The translations under genes were made by a program, and so were the position numbers. Shown here piece after piece: positions 34,252-44,194 of a stretch of 64,000 bases of DNA. Numbering within the stretch: the stretch's first letter is position 1; every line of letters begins with the position of its first letter. Under the pieces are notes generated by a model that ran no database searches, was not told the DNA's origin, and saw only the letters and a list, made by a program, of their open reading frames with translations. Location: contig OMWB01000009.1 in the NCBI GenBank assembly GCA_900314645.1, forward strand, positions 103,060 to 167,059, written 5' to 3'. This DNA is from an uncultured Actinomycetes bacterium. GTDB lineage: Bacteria > Actinomycetota > Coriobacteriia > Coriobacteriales > Atopobiaceae.

Positions 34252-37200
34252 ATGTTCATAGATCGCGTTTCGCGACAGATGCTGACGGCGCCCGAGCTTG
34301 AGGACGTCCTGCGAGACCTGCGCGCGGGCAAGGACGCCACGCTAGCGGTGGGACAGAGCGGAAGGCCGCTGGTGCTCGCGTCGCTCTGGGCAGATGATCC
34401 GCGGCCCTGCCTGCTCATTGTTCCAGGTGAGGAAGCGGCGGACCGTACCGCTCGCGCGCTGTCCGCATGGCTGGGCATGGATCACGTGGCTCGCTATCCC
34501 GAGCGTCGTGATTGGCCGTGGTCTGATAAGCCGGCGGACGATGCGGTGGTTGGCGCACGTTCGGCCGCCGTGGCGCGTCTTGCGGCAGGCGAGGCCTGCG
34601 TGGTGGTGGCGAGTGGGCGCTCGCTCTTGCGCCGCGTGCCTCCCGTTGGTTCGGGCTATTACGCTTCGTCGACGTTTGCCGTGGGTGACGAGATTGACTT
34701 TGAGGACGTGCCGCGCCTGCTGGTTGGCGTGGGCTATGCCGACGCCGGCGAGGTGGACGGGGCGGGAACCTTCCATGTGCACGGAGACACGGTCGACGTG
34801 TGGCCCGCGCAAGCAACCTCGCCCGTGCGTATCGAGTTCTTTGGTGACGAGGTCGACCGTGTGCGCCGCATGGTGCCCTCGACGGGGCAGACCATTGGCG
34901 AGCTCTCCGAGGTGACCGTGTCGCCGTGCCGAGAGCTGGCGCTTACCGACGAGACGATTGCCCACGCAAAGCGCGCGCTCTTCCGTGCCGCGCAGGACAG
35001 CACACAGGTGGCCGCTGACCTCGAGCTCATTGAGCAGCACGCCGCCGCGCCTGCGCTTGACCGCTACCTCGAGGAGCTGTACGGCTCAACCGCTTCGCCC
35101 ATCGACCACATCTCCTCAGAGACGCTGGTGGTTCTGGCCGAGCCTCGTGCGCTGTTTGACGACTGCCAGCGTGCCTGGGATGACATCTCCGCGGCGGCTA
35201 ACGCGGCCCGAATCAAGCCCGATGCGCTCTTCACCAATCCGCGCCAGATGGACTTTGGCAAGCAGCAGCGGCTCTCGTTTGCGTCGATGCTGCGTGCGGG
35301 TACGGCGGTCACGTCAGAGCTGGGCGTACGCCAGCCGGGTATTGCGGGCTCTGATTCCAAGCTCATTGGCCGTGTGCGCCAATTGGTGCGTGACCATTGC
35401 GTGGTGGTGTTTGCCGTACCCGACCGCGGTGCGCGCGAGTCGCTGAAGCTGCATTTCACCGACGAGGGAATCCCTCTGGTCGAGTCGCTTGGCGCCGCGC
35501 CGGAGAATCGCCAGCAGGACAAGGTGGAGCCACTGCGCCGCGGCATGGTGACCTTTACCGACCTGCCGGTGCCTGCGGGCATCGTAGTTCCGTCGGCGCG
35601 GCTTGCGGTGCTTTCGGTCTCTGACCTTACGGCGCGCATGGCCAAGAGCCGACGCGCAAGGCGTCGTGTTGACCCGACCACCGTCACATTCCCCTTCAAG
35701 CCCGGCGACTACGTGGTGCATGCCACGCACGGCATCGCGCTCTTCTCTGACATCGTGCGCCAGGAGGTGGGCGGCCGCGAGCGCGACTACTTCCTGCTGG
35801 AGTATGCGGGCGGCGACAAGCTCTTCGTCCCGCTGGAGCAGGTTGACCGCATCTCGCGCTATGTGGGTCCGGACGGTAGCAGCCCGCGACTCACGCGCCT
35901 GAACACGGCTGACTGGAGCCGTGCGACGGGCAAGGCGCGCAAGTCTGCCAAGAAGCTTGCGTTTGACCTGGTAGACCTCTATACCAGGCGCTCGTCGGTG
36001 CAGGGCTGGGCCTTCTCGCCCGACACGCCCGCGCAGGCCGACATGGAGGCAAGCTTCTCGTACGAGGTCACGCCCGATCAGAAGAACGCCATCGAGGACA
36101 TCAAGGCTGACATGGAGACGCCCAAGCCCATGGACCGCCTGCTGTGCGGCGACGTGGGCTTCGGCAAGACTGAGGTTGCCCTGCGCGCGGCCTTCAAGTG
36201 CTGCCAAGACCTGAAGCAGGTGATGGTGCTGTGCCCCACCACCATCTTGGCCCAGCAGCACTTTGAGACGTTCTTTACCAGGTTTACCCCGTTTGACCTG
36301 CGCGTTGAGGTGCTCAGCCGCTTTGTGACGCCGGCACGGCAACGCAAGGCGCTGGCAGGGTTTGCCGACGGTTCGGTCAACGTGCTCATCGGCACGCACC
36401 GCCTGCTTTCGGCTGATGTCAACCCATACGACCTGGGCCTCGTCATCATCGACGAGGAGCAGCGATTTGGTGTCCAGCACAAGGAGCAACTGAAGAACAT
36501 CCGCGAGCAGGTGGACGTGCTGACGCTCTCGGCCACGCCCATCCCCCGCACTATGCAGATGGCTATGAGTGGCGTGCGCGACATGAGCCTTATCATGACG
36601 CCACCCCCGGGACGCCTTCCGGTGAAGGTGACGGTGGGGGAGTACGACCCTGACCTGGTGAGTGCCGCCATCCGCGAGGAGCTGCACCGTGGCGGTCAGG
36701 TGTACTACGTCTCAAACCGCGTGACCACCATCGACGACGCGGTGGGGCGCGTGCTGGAGGCCGTGCCCGAGGCGCGCGTGCGCGTGGCCCATGGGCAGAT
36801 GAGCGCGCGCGAGGTAGAGGACGTGATGGTGGAGTTCTCCGAGCACGAGTGCGATGTGCTGGTGGCCACCACCATCATCGAGAGCGGCATCGACAACCCG
36901 CGCACCAACACGCTCATCATCGAGGACTCTCAGCGACTGGGCTTGGCGCAGCTGTACCAGCTGAAGGGTCGCGTGGGGCGCGGGCGCGTGCAGGCGTACG
37001 CCTACTTCATGTTCCCGCCCGAGCTGCCGCTCACGCCTGAGGCCACCGACCGCCTGACGGCCATCAACGAGTACCAGGACCTGGGTAGCGGCATGAAGAT
37101 CGCCATGCGCGACCTTGAGATTCGCGGCGCGGGCTCGCTGATGGGCGCCGAGCAGCACGGAAACCTCTCAAGCGTGGGCTTTGACCTGTTTACGCAGATG

Positions 37201-37689
37201 CTGGGGCAAGCCGTGTCCGAGGCGCGGGGCGAGACGTCCGACGTCGAGCCTGTAGAGGTGACGCTCAACCTGCCGGCCGACTTCTTCTTGGCGGACGAGT
37301 ACCTGCCCGAGGTGGACAAACGCGTGCTGGCGTACCGGAAGCTGGCTGGCGCGGTTGACCTCGCCGAGATCGATGCGTTGCAGGAGGAGCTGGAGAACAC
37401 GTGGGGAGCCCTGCCGCTGGCCGGCCGCAACCTGCTTGACCGCGCGCGCATCCGCATCCGCGCACAGCGTCTGGGCTGCACCTCCATCGCGCTGACCAGC
37501 GGGCGCATCGTGTACCAGGGCGTCGACGTGCCGCGCAGCCTTGCGGCCAAGTTCAAGCAGAAGCGCGCCATCGTCTATCCCAAGACGCACAAGCTGGCCT
37601 ACCCCTTCTATACGGGGAAGGAAGAGCTGCTGCCTGCGGCCTTGGGCGTGCTGGAAGAGATTGGCGGCGACGACGAGGTAGACGAGTAG
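34252..37689 (+). CDS. mfd: Transcription-repair coupling factor
   Basis: A protein of 1145 residues, usual length. UvrB-homology module (about 15-320), RNA-polymerase-interacting domain (about 480-545, FKPGDYVVHATHGIALF), SF2 translocase (about 590-950; Walker A CGDVGFGKTEVA near 630; DEEQRFGVQHKE; QLKGRVGRG), and the C-terminal TRCF domain. It removes stalled RNA polymerase and recruits UvrA. GAGAGGAA precedes the ATG. Confidence 0.97.
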   Translation: MFIDRVSRQMLTAPELEDVLRDLRAGKDATLAVGQSGRPLVLASLWADDPRPCLLIVPGEEAADRTARALSAWLGMDHVARYPERRDWPWSDKPADDAVVGARSAAVARLAAGEACVVVASGRSLLRRVPPVGSGYYASSTFAVGDEIDFEDVPRLLVGVGYADAGEVDGAGTFHVHGDTVDVWPAQATSPVRIEFFGDEVDRVRRMVPSTGQTIGELSEVTVSPCRELALTDETIAHAKRALFRAAQDSTQVAADLELIEQHAAAPALDRYLEELYGSTASPIDHISSETLVVLAEPRALFDDCQRAWDDISAAANAARIKPDALFTNPRQMDFGKQQRLSFASMLRAGTAVTSELGVRQPGIAGSDSKLIGRVRQLVRDHCVVVFAVPDRGARESLKLHFTDEGIPLVESLGAAPENRQQDKVEPLRRGMVTFTDLPVPAGIVVPSARLAVLSVSDLTARMAKSRRARRRVDPTTVTFPFKPGDYVVHATHGIALFSDIVRQEVGGRERDYFLLEYAGGDKLFVPLEQVDRISRYVGPDGSSPRLTRLNTADWSRATGKARKSAKKLAFDLVDLYTRRSSVQGWAFSPDTPAQADMEASFSYEVTPDQKNAIEDIKADMETPKPMDRLLCGDVGFGKTEVALRAAFKCCQDLKQVMVLCPTTILAQQHFETFFTRFTPFDLRVEVLSRFVTPARQRKALAGFADGSVNVLIGTHRLLSADVNPYDLGLVIIDEEQRFGVQHKEQLKNIREQVDVLTLSATPIPRTMQMAMSGVRDMSLIMTPPPGRLPVKVTVGEYDPDLVSAAIREELHRGGQVYYVSNRVTTIDDAVGRVLEAVPEARVRVAHGQMSAREVEDVMVEFSEHECDVLVATTIIESGIDNPRTNTLIIEDSQRLGLAQLYQLKGRVGRGRVQAYAYFMFPPELPLTPEATDRLTAINEYQDLGSGMKIAMRDLEIRGAGSLMGAEQHGNLSSVGFDLFTQMLGQAVSEARGETSDVEPVEVTLNLPADFFLADEYLPEVDKRVLAYRKLAGAVDLAEIDALQEELENTWGALPLAGRNLLDRARIRIRAQRLGCTSIALTSGRIVYQGVDVPRSLAAKFKQKRAIVYPKTHKLAYPFYTGKEELLPAALGVLEEIGGDDEVDE

Positions 37690-37706
37690 GCTCAGGCGTC
37701 TCGCGC

Positions 37707-37733
37707 GGGACAAGGGTTCCGAACCCATGTCCC
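37707..37733. repeat. Near-perfect palindrome between convergent genes
   Basis: GGGACA-A-GGGTTC-C-GAACCC-A-TGTCCC: two 6-bp inverted blocks on each side of a central C, with one A/A mismatch. It lies between mfd and the WYL gene and shares TGTCCC with the other hairpins. No T-run. Confidence 0.55.
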
Positions 37734-37740
37734 ACGGGGG

Positions 37741-39105
37741 CTACGCTTGGCGCCCGACCGTGCGGACAAGCTCGACAAGCTCCTCGTCAGGGGTGGTGAC
37801 CAGGCCGACGCACGCTGCCAGACGCCGCGGAAGCCACATGCCGCCGTAGTAGGGGAGCTGCGCCACTACGCAGCCGTCTTGCTCACCGACGATCTCTAGA
37901 CGGGGCCACTCAAAGAGGTCGAACGCCGTGCGGGCATGAATGGTGACCTCTGCCGTGCGCTCGGTGCGGGCGGCCGTTGGGGACGATTTGCCGTGCGCGG
38001 CAGCGACGGACGTGATGCGCACGTCGGACATGCGATCGATGCGGAAGGTGCGCAGGGCGCGGCGATCAAAGTCGTAGGCATCGAGATACCACAGCTCGTT
38101 TGCGCGCCGCACGGCCTGTGGGGCCACGTGACGTCTGCGCGGTTCGTCCTGACCGGTCGACTGATAGGAAAACGAGAGCGCGCTGCCCGCAGAGATAGAC
38201 CGCGAGCACGCCTCGAGCGTCTCGTTTTGGTCAAGCGAGAGGGCCGTCTCCACGCGTGCCCGTAGCGCCTGCTCATCCAGCCCTGAGGAACCAAACGCCT
38301 CGAGCACATTGATGCGAAGCGGGTCATCCTCAGCGAAGCCCAGCTCGTCAAGGGCGGCAAGCAGCGCGCGTGTTTCTGCCTGCGTGAGACGCACCGGCCT
38401 TCCCGTAACACCCTGCGACCTGCTGAGGGTTACGCCGTCGCCTTCTGCAAGAGTGAGCGGCAGTTGGTAGCCCGTGTCGGTGCAGGCGGTGAGGATCAGG
38501 TTGATGAGGAGAGAGGCCCGCTCCTGCGGTATCCCGAGACGTGCCGCCACCGCTGCGGGCGTGAGGGTCGCGCCCTCGTCTTTGAGCGAGCCAACGAGGG
38601 CCATGAGCTCGCGAAGCTCGGCTACCCCGCCTTTTCGGCCACGACGCCCCTTGAGCGCGGGGCGCGCGGTCGCGCGGCTAACCTCGGGTTGGGGAACTGC
38701 CTTGGCTGCGGCCGCGACATCGAGCAGCTGCCGCCATTCCGTGACGAGCTCCTCTGGAAAGGTGGGGCGCATGCCTGCGGCAATGGCCCAGCGCGCTGCA
38801 GCCGTCACGTCGCTCACGGCGACCTCGTGCAGTCCGTCGTGGAGGCGGGAACGCCGGCTCAGGTCGGCAAGCATGTCTGCGTCCGTCGCGGACGTCGTCA
38901 TGAGCTGCGCGGTGCAGGAAGTGGCGCCAATTTGGAACGGGAGCACCACGTAGTCATCGACGCAGAAGTCCTCGGGCATCTCGAAGCGCTTTGCGAGCTG
39001 CTTGACGCGCTCCACGCGGTCTGCGCGAAGCGTTCGCAGGTTGTTGGGGTCAAGCTCGCAGGCCAAAGTGGCCGTACGGTGCCACCGTGCGCTCTGTGCG
39101 CACAC
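37741..39105 (-). CDS. PafBC-type WYL regulator, C-terminal part of a frameshifted gene
   Basis: This frame of up to 454 codons begins inside a WYL domain: after a junk-like lead it reads CELDPNNLRTLRADRVERVK, the second half of a WYL domain, then a WCX-like extension, a second winged-helix/HTH region (about residues 165-235), and a complete second WYL domain (ELWYLDAYDFDRRALRTFRIDRM). It is the direct continuation of the 39050-39622 frame, so the two are one fused PafBC-like gene broken near 39060. If functional it would be a DNA-damage-responsive activator. A GTG at 39105 could allow reinitiation, but the product would lack the first HTH. Confidence 0.75.
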   Translation of the reverse strand: MCAQSARWHRTATLACELDPNNLRTLRADRVERVKQLAKRFEMPEDFCVDDYVVLPFQIGATSCTAQLMTTSATDADMLADLSRRSRLHDGLHEVAVSDVTAAARWAIAAGMRPTFPEELVTEWRQLLDVAAAAKAVPQPEVSRATARPALKGRRGRKGGVAELRELMALVGSLKDEGATLTPAAVAARLGIPQERASLLINLILTACTDTGYQLPLTLAEGDGVTLSRSQGVTGRPVRLTQAETRALLAALDELGFAEDDPLRINVLEAFGSSGLDEQALRARVETALSLDQNETLEACSRSISAGSALSFSYQSTGQDEPRRRHVAPQAVRRANELWYLDAYDFDRRALRTFRIDRMSDVRITSVAAAHGKSSPTAARTERTAEVTIHARTAFDLFEWPRLEIVGEQDGCVVAQLPYYGGMWLPRRLAACVGLVTTPDEELVELVRTVGRQA

Positions 39106-39622
39106 CCTTTGCGTCGACGTAGGTGAGCGCGGCCAGGCGGCTGTGCTCCACGCAGGAAAGAAGTGTCCGCAGTGTCTCGTTTGTCTGTCGCGTGGGGGAG
39201 AGCCTGGCCGCGGTCAGCGCGCCAAAGGCGTGGTCAACCTTCGCAAGGGCGAGGCGCAGCTCGTCATGCCACGCAAAGGAAGGGTCGCTCACCAGCTGCG
39301 TGCAGAGCACGTCCAGCATCAGGGCGTCGTCAGACGAGAGCGAGGAGCCGTCTGCAAACGAGGAGTCGTCTGCCTGCCAGAGCGCATCGCGAACGTCTTG
39401 GCCTACCTGGCGGATGACGAGGCCACACTCAACCAGCTTTTCGCGATCACGCGAGAACTTGCGACGGAACGAGTCGTCACTCAGGTCTGCGTAATGGGCG
39501 GCATGAACCTCTTGCGAGGAGATGGGAGACTCAGCATTGGAGAAGGCGATGGCCAGGGCGCAAAGGCGTCGGGCCTGCTCGTCGTCACTGGTGAGCGACA
39601 CGAAGCGCTCCTCGTCGGTCAT
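39050..39622 (-). CDS. PafBC-type WYL regulator, N-terminal part of a frameshifted gene
   Basis: A frame of 190 codons from ATG 39622 (AAAGGAG just before). Residues 1-100 hold a winged-helix HTH (QARRLCALAIAFSNAESPISSQEV .. DDSFRRKFSRDREKLVECG), and about 130-190 the first half of a WYL domain (LAALTYVDAKGVRTERTVAPYGHFGLRA), where it stops. The W-Y-L motif expected next is missing and the other half continues in the next frame. GGCCTGCG at the break is read as GLR in this frame and as (A)CE in the other, consistent with loss of a segment between two copies of that octamer. Annotate both parts as one probable pseudogene unless read data show an error. Confidence 0.75.
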   Translation of the reverse strand: MTDEERFVSLTSDDEQARRLCALAIAFSNAESPISSQEVHAAHYADLSDDSFRRKFSRDREKLVECGLVIRQVGQDVRDALWQADDSSFADGSSLSSDDALMLDVLCTQLVSDPSFAWHDELRLALAKVDHAFGALTAARLSPTRQTNETLRTLLSCVEHSRLAALTYVDAKGVRTERTVAPYGHFGLRA

Positions 39623-39873
39623 GGGTCTCCTTTCAATGGGTGCCCTACCATTGTAGCGAACAATAGTTTGCCCGGCCCTGACACCCGCACGCCGCCAAAA
39701 CCCATCTCGCGGACAAAGGGGGCCACCACCTAAGGACGCGCGTTGAGGACATGCGCAAAGACCGAGGTGCTTTGTTACGTCGGCGGGTGGTATACGCATA
39801 TGCAGTGCAATTAGACGTATACTTTAACGACTAATGGCTCAAGGAGCTCATCTCAGAGCGAAGGATGAAAAGC

Positions 39874-42800
39874 ATGGCCACTACGCGCGACTATATCGAT
39901 TACCTGAACGACCAGGTGGACATCGCCCCAACCAACAGCCAGGAAGAGCTGCAGGCTGCCCAGCTGATCCAGCAGCTTATGGACCAGCATGGGGTGGAGA
40001 CAAAGCTGCAGGAGTTTGAGGCACCGACGGCGGGCAACCTGCCATATCGCGTGCTCATGATTCTCCTGTTTGTGGGCATCGTGCTCTCCGGCTTCTACGG
40101 CACGCCGATTGCGGCCGCAGGTGTGGTGATCGTCTTTCTATGCGGGGTGCTCTTCCTGCTGAAGCAGACAGGCCACGGCTTCCTGTCCGGCTTTGGACGT
40201 GCCCGCAGCCAGAACGTGGTGGGTGTCCATCGCGCTGAGGGTCCGCTGGTGGTCAAGGGCAACCGCCCCATCGTCATCGTCGCGCACTATGACACGCCGC
40301 GCGAGAGCCTGCTGTACAAGCCGTCCGTCGCGCGCTTCCAGCCGCTGCTGCTGACCATCGCGCCCATCTGCGTGGGCGTTGCGTGCGTCCTGGGCATCTT
40401 CCAGCTGTTCAGCTTCGTGCCTGAGGTGGCGCGCCGCGTGCTGTGGGTCTTGGGCCTCATTGCCTCGCTGCCGCTGGTCTTCCTCGGCGTTGATGCCGTC
40501 TACCAGCGCTTTGCGCCGTATACCGAGGGCGCCAACGACAACAAGGCAGCCGTCGCCGCCATGCTGGGCGTGCTTGATAAGGTGCGTCCGGCCCATGATG
40601 CCGCTACGGGCTATGCCCATGCCGTGGTCGAGAACCACGTTGCCAGGCAGGAGAACGAGGCTGAAGGGTCTGCTGACGAGTTTGATGACGCTGACCTTGA
40701 CGAGCCGGTCGATTACGCGGGATTTGAGGAGCTGGACGAGCCGGTCGATTACGCTGGATTTGAGGAGCTGGACGAGCCCGACGGGTTCGAAGGCTATGAA
40801 GAGCCCGCCGACGATCTTGAGCTCGACGAGGTCTACGAGGACGAGTACGACGAGGAGCCCGAGCCGGAGCTTGACGAGCCGTACGAGGATCGTGCTCCTG
40901 TGGCAGTCGAGGCGCCCGTAGACGAGGACATCGACAAGCCAGAGGATACCTTCGCGGGCTTCGAGGTCGTGCCTGACGTTGAGCCTGAGCCTGCAGTTGA
41001 CGGCTCCTTTGTCCCCTCGTTTGCCCAGATGCGCGACGTCGCAGAGCCCGAGGCTGAGGTTGAGCCGGAGCCCGAGCCCGAGGAGGAGCCGGAGCCCAGT
41101 ATCAAGCCGCACATCGTGACCGAGCGTTACGAAGAGGTTGTGGGCGTCCGCCACGGCAAGGACGTCATCATGTCGCTCAACATGCTCCCGCAGGCATGTG
41201 AGGTTGAGTACATCGAGCCCAAGCTGCTGAGCCGCGACGCCCGTCCGCAGGACGAGCTTGATCGCCGCGGCTTTGGGGTGATTTCCGGCTCTGATGTGGA
41301 CGAGTGGGAGAGCGAGCAGCCCGAGCGTCGTTCCCGCCGCAAGCGCGAGAAGGGCGGCACGTCGTTCTTTGGCAAGATCGGGAGCTTCTTTGCCGGCCTG
41401 CGTGACCAGTTCTTTGGCAGTGACGTCGCCAAGGACGAGGTCTACGACGCCCTCTATGACACCGACTTTGATGCTGACTATTCTGATGAGGCCGAAGAGG
41501 CATTCTTGGATGATCTTGAGGAGCGCGGCATCGACGAGGCCTCGGTTGACGCGGATCCCCAGATTGCTGCCGAGCTCGAGTCTGAGATTGTTGCCGAGTC
41601 CGAGGCCGAGGTTGCTGCAGAGGCCGAGGTCGCCGCGGAGCCTGAGGCTGCGACTGAGCCCGAGGTTGCGGCTGAGCCCGAGGTTGCGGCTGAGCCCGAG
41701 GTTGCGGCTGAGCCTGAGGCTGCGGCTGAGCCCGAGGAAACGGGATATGACTACGCCGAGGGTGAGTTTGACGACTCTGCGACGTACGTCGACGAGTTTG
41801 ACGCCTACGAAGACGAGGTAGACGTTGCCGATGACGAGTTTGACGCCTACGAAGACGAGGTAGACGTTGCCGATGACGAGTTTGACGAGGGCCCGGTTGC
41901 GCCTGAGTCCGATACGGCATTCGACTACGTTCCTGAGGCCGTGCCCGCGGAGCGCGTCGAGGAGCAGCCTGAGCAGTCGGATGATGCTTGGAATGAGACC
42001 GTAGAGCCAGAGGCCGAGAGCTCGTGGCTTGATGAAGAGGAAGCTGCAATCTTCGACTTTGCGGCTGACGAGATTCTTGATGCCGAGTTTGAGGTCATCG
42101 AGGACGATGAGCCTTCGTTTGAAGCTGCGTTTGAGCCGATGGAGGAGTGGGAGTCTGAGCAGGCGTCCGAGCCTGTGGCTGAGGTGACTCCCGAGCCAGA
42201 GCCTGAGCTTGAGTACGGCATCGCTACCGAGGCTTCATATGAGCCTGAGCTTGAGGCTGAGTACGCCGAAGATGCGTTTGTAGCGCCCGAGCCGATGACT
42301 CCGTGGGAGCCCGCGGACGAAGAAGAGCCGACGACGTTCCACTACGATCCGGTCTTTGCGCCAGAACTTGCATACGAGCCCGAGCCTCTTGACGAGCTCG
42401 AGGACGATTCGTTCGATGCGGGTTCGACCGCCTCGTTCCAGCGAATTGTCATCCCCGAGCCGGAGCCTGAGGTCGAATTCGAGCCGATTGCCGAGCCTGA
42501 GCCCGAGCCAGTTGCTTACGTCGAGCCTGAGCCTGAGCCGATTGCCAATGTCGAGCCCGAGCCAGTTGTCGAGCCCGAGCCCGAGCCTGAGCCTGAGCCG
42601 ATTGCGTATGTCGAGCCTGAGCCGGTTGCCTACGTCGAGCCCGAGCCAGTTGTCGAGGTCGAACCGGAAGTGGTCGTGTATGTCGAGCCCGAGCCGGTCG
42701 TTGAGGCTGAGCCTGAGCCGGTTGCCTACGTCGAGCCTGAGCCGGTTGCCTACGTCGAGCCTGAGCCGGTTGCCTACGTCGAGCCTGAGCCGGTTGCCTA

Positions 42801-44130
42801 CGTCGAGCCCGAGCCGGTCGTTGAGGTTGAGCCCGAGCCTGAGCCGGTTGCCTACGTCGAGCCTGAGCCGGTTGCCTACGTCGAACCTGAGCCGGTCGTT
42901 GAGGTTGAGCCCGAGCCTGAGCCGGTTGCCTACGTCGAGCCCGAGCCGGTCGTTGAGCCCGAGCCCGAGCCTGTGGCCTACGTCGAGCCCGAGCCGGTCG
43001 TCGAACCCGAGCCCGAGCCGGTTGTCATGCCTGAGCCGGAGCCCGTCGTTGAAGAGCCCATCGACTTCGAGCCCGATTATGACGACACCGCTTCTACCGA
43101 GCCCATCGCAGCCTGGAAGCTCCGTATTCCGACGATCGAGCAAGACGAGTTCGATGCCCCAGCTCCCGTCGTTACTGACATCTCTGGCTTGGTGCCTGGT
43201 ATCGCGTTCGAGGACGAGTACCTGCCCACCGACGAGGAGATTGACCTTATGGATGGGTCGGGCCTTACCGAGCTGGTCGATGACGGCTTTGTGTCGGATA
43301 CCCCGCAGCCCATCGAGCCCGCGCCCAAGGCCGAGGGGATCGATGACCCCAATTGGGGCAAGAGTGAGTTCCAGCCTCAGAGGCGCAATGTTGCCCGTCG
43401 TGCATCGCTCTTCGACCTGCCCGACCCCTCCTTGGCGGAGTCCGATCCGTTTGTCAGCGGCACGGGCGGCGCACGTTCGACGTTTAGGCTGATTGATGAC
43501 GAGGACCAGAACGGAAACGGCCGCTGGAAGGGTGGCGCAACGACCCGTGCCGGTCTGCGCGATGCCGACGATGACGTGTACGACGATGTCGAGAGCTTCG
43601 ACGAGGTTGAAGACATCGACGTTCGCCCGCTCGACGAGGAAGAGCAGGAAGAGCTTCGCGACGCGATTCTGTCCATGCGCGACGACGAGCTCATTGCGCA
43701 CGACGTCTGGTTTGTGGCGCTTGGAGCGTCCGAGCTTGATCACGCTGGCATGAAGTCGTTCCTGCGCGAGTACCGCTCTAAGATTCGTGGCGCGTTCCTC
43801 ATCAACCTCGACTGCATTGGTGCGGGCGACCTCACGCTTCTGACGAGCGAGGGCCAGGTCAATGGCCGCAAGACGGACCGCAGGATCATGCGTCTGCTGA
43901 GCAACATTGCCGACGACCTGCATATTCCGGTACATCGCGCCTCCCATACATGGGAGGACACCGACGCGACGCCCGCCATGCGCAAGTCCGTCCGTGCCCT
44001 GACCATCATGGGTGTGGAAGAAGGAGTCGCCGCGCTGTCCCATACGTCCGATGACAGCCCTGACCTCGTCGATCCTGGCCAGGCAAGCTCCATCACGGCG
44101 CTTCTGACCGAGCTCATTCGTCGCGCATAG
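39874..44130 (+). CDS. M28-type membrane metallopeptidase with a ~1000-residue acidic insertion
   Basis: A protein of 1418 residues. N-terminal part (1-235): helical start, two membrane spans, H138/D140 in [11 protein letters not shown], two more spans, and D222 in [14 protein letters not shown]-terminal part (about 1270-1418): [16 protein letters not shown] (E1287), [11 protein letters not shown] (D1313) and LSHTSDDSP (H1390). Together these are the ordered metal ligands of M28 aminopeptidases; the usual EE pair is SE. Between them lies an acidic low-complexity region dominated by Glu/Pro repeats ([11 protein letters not shown] type, about 866-1070) plus D/E/Y-rich segments and a short basic patch near 480. 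The region most likely loops to one membrane face. ATG 39874 has GAAGG at better spacing than ATG 39865. Confidence 0.8.
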   Translation: MATTRDYIDYLNDQVDIAPTNSQEELQAAQLIQQLMDQHGVETKLQEFEAPTAGNLPYRVLMILLFVGIVLSGFYGTPIAAAGVVIVFLCGVLFLLKQTGHGFLSGFGRARSQNVVGVHRAEGPLVVKGNRPIVIVAHYDTPRESLLYKPSVARFQPLLLTIAPICVGVACVLGIFQLFSFVPEVARRVLWVLGLIASLPLVFLGVDAVYQRFAPYTEGANDNKAAVAAMLGVLDKVRPAHDAATGYAHAVVENHVARQENEAEGSADEFDDADLDEPVDYAGFEELDEPVDYAGFEELDEPDGFEGYEEPADDLELDEVYEDEYDEEPEPELDEPYEDRAPVAVEAPVDEDIDKPEDTFAGFEVVPDVEPEPAVDGSFVPSFAQMRDVAEPEAEVEPEPEPEEEPEPSIKPHIVTERYEEVVGVRHGKDVIMSLNMLPQACEVEYIEPKLLSRDARPQDELDRRGFGVISGSDVDEWESEQPERRSRRKREKGGTSFFGKIGSFFAGLRDQFFGSDVAKDEVYDALYDTDFDADYSDEAEEAFLDDLEERGIDEASVDADPQIAAELESEIVAESEAEVAAEAEVAAEPEAATEPEVAAEPEVAAEPEVAAEPEAAAEPEETGYDYAEGEFDDSATYVDEFDAYEDEVDVADDEFDAYEDEVDVADDEFDEGPVAPESDTAFDYVPEAVPAERVEEQPEQSDDAWNETVEPEAESSWLDEEEAAIFDFAADEILDAEFEVIEDDEPSFEAAFEPMEEWESEQASEPVAEVTPEPEPELEYGIATEASYEPELEAEYAEDAFVAPEPMTPWEPADEEEPTTFHYDPVFAPELAYEPEPLDELEDDSFDAGSTASFQRIVIPEPEPEVEFEPIAEPEPEPVAYVEPEPEPIANVEPEPVVEPEPEPEPEPIAYVEPEPVAYVEPEPVVEVEPEVVVYVEPEPVVEAEPEPVAYVEPEPVAYVEPEPVAYVEPEPVAYVEPEPVVEVEPEPEPVAYVEPEPVAYVEPEPVVEVEPEPEPVAYVEPEPVVEPEPEPVAYVEPEPVVEPEPEPVVMPEPEPVVEEPIDFEPDYDDTASTEPIAAWKLRIPTIEQDEFDAPAPVVTDISGLVPGIAFEDEYLPTDEEIDLMDGSGLTELVDDGFVSDTPQPIEPAPKAEGIDDPNWGKSEFQPQRRNVARRASLFDLPDPSLAESDPFVSGTGGARSTFRLIDDEDQNGNGRWKGGATTRAGLRDADDDVYDDVESFDEVEDIDVRPLDEEEQEELRDAILSMRDDELIAHDVWFVALGASELDHAGMKSFLREYRSKIRGAFLINLDCIGAGDLTLLTSEGQVNGRKTDRRIMRLLSNIADDLHIPVHRASHTWEDTDATPAMRKSVRALTIMGVEEGVAALSHTSDDSPDLVDPGQASSITALLTELIRRA
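42460..43060 (+). repeat. Coding tandem repeat, Glu-Pro-Glu-Pro-Val type
   Basis: Dozens of degenerate short units such as GTTGCCTACGTCGAGCCTGA (VAYVEPE) alternate with GTCGTTGAG (VVE) blocks in one frame of the M28 gene. Unit order and number look variable, so length change by slippage or recombination is likely. A separate exact 42-bp duplication in the same gene lies near 41800-41880. Confidence 0.85.
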
Positions 44131-44150
44131 CTTCGTCTCCGGAGTTGCGA

Positions 44151-44188
44151 GAAGGGCGGCTGGCCGCAAGGGCGAGCCGCCCTTCTTC
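44151..44188 (+). terminator. Terminator-like hairpin after the M28 gene
   Basis: An 11-pair stem GAAGGGCGGCT/AGCCGCCCTTC, weak T-run, in the gap to the convergent adhesin gene; it could serve both strands. Confidence 0.55.
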
Positions 44189-44194
44189 ATGTCG

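Noticed and set aside
42460..43060. Non-coding tandem repeat or CRISPR
   Set aside because: The repeat stays in one open frame of a gene with intact peptidase motifs at both ends.
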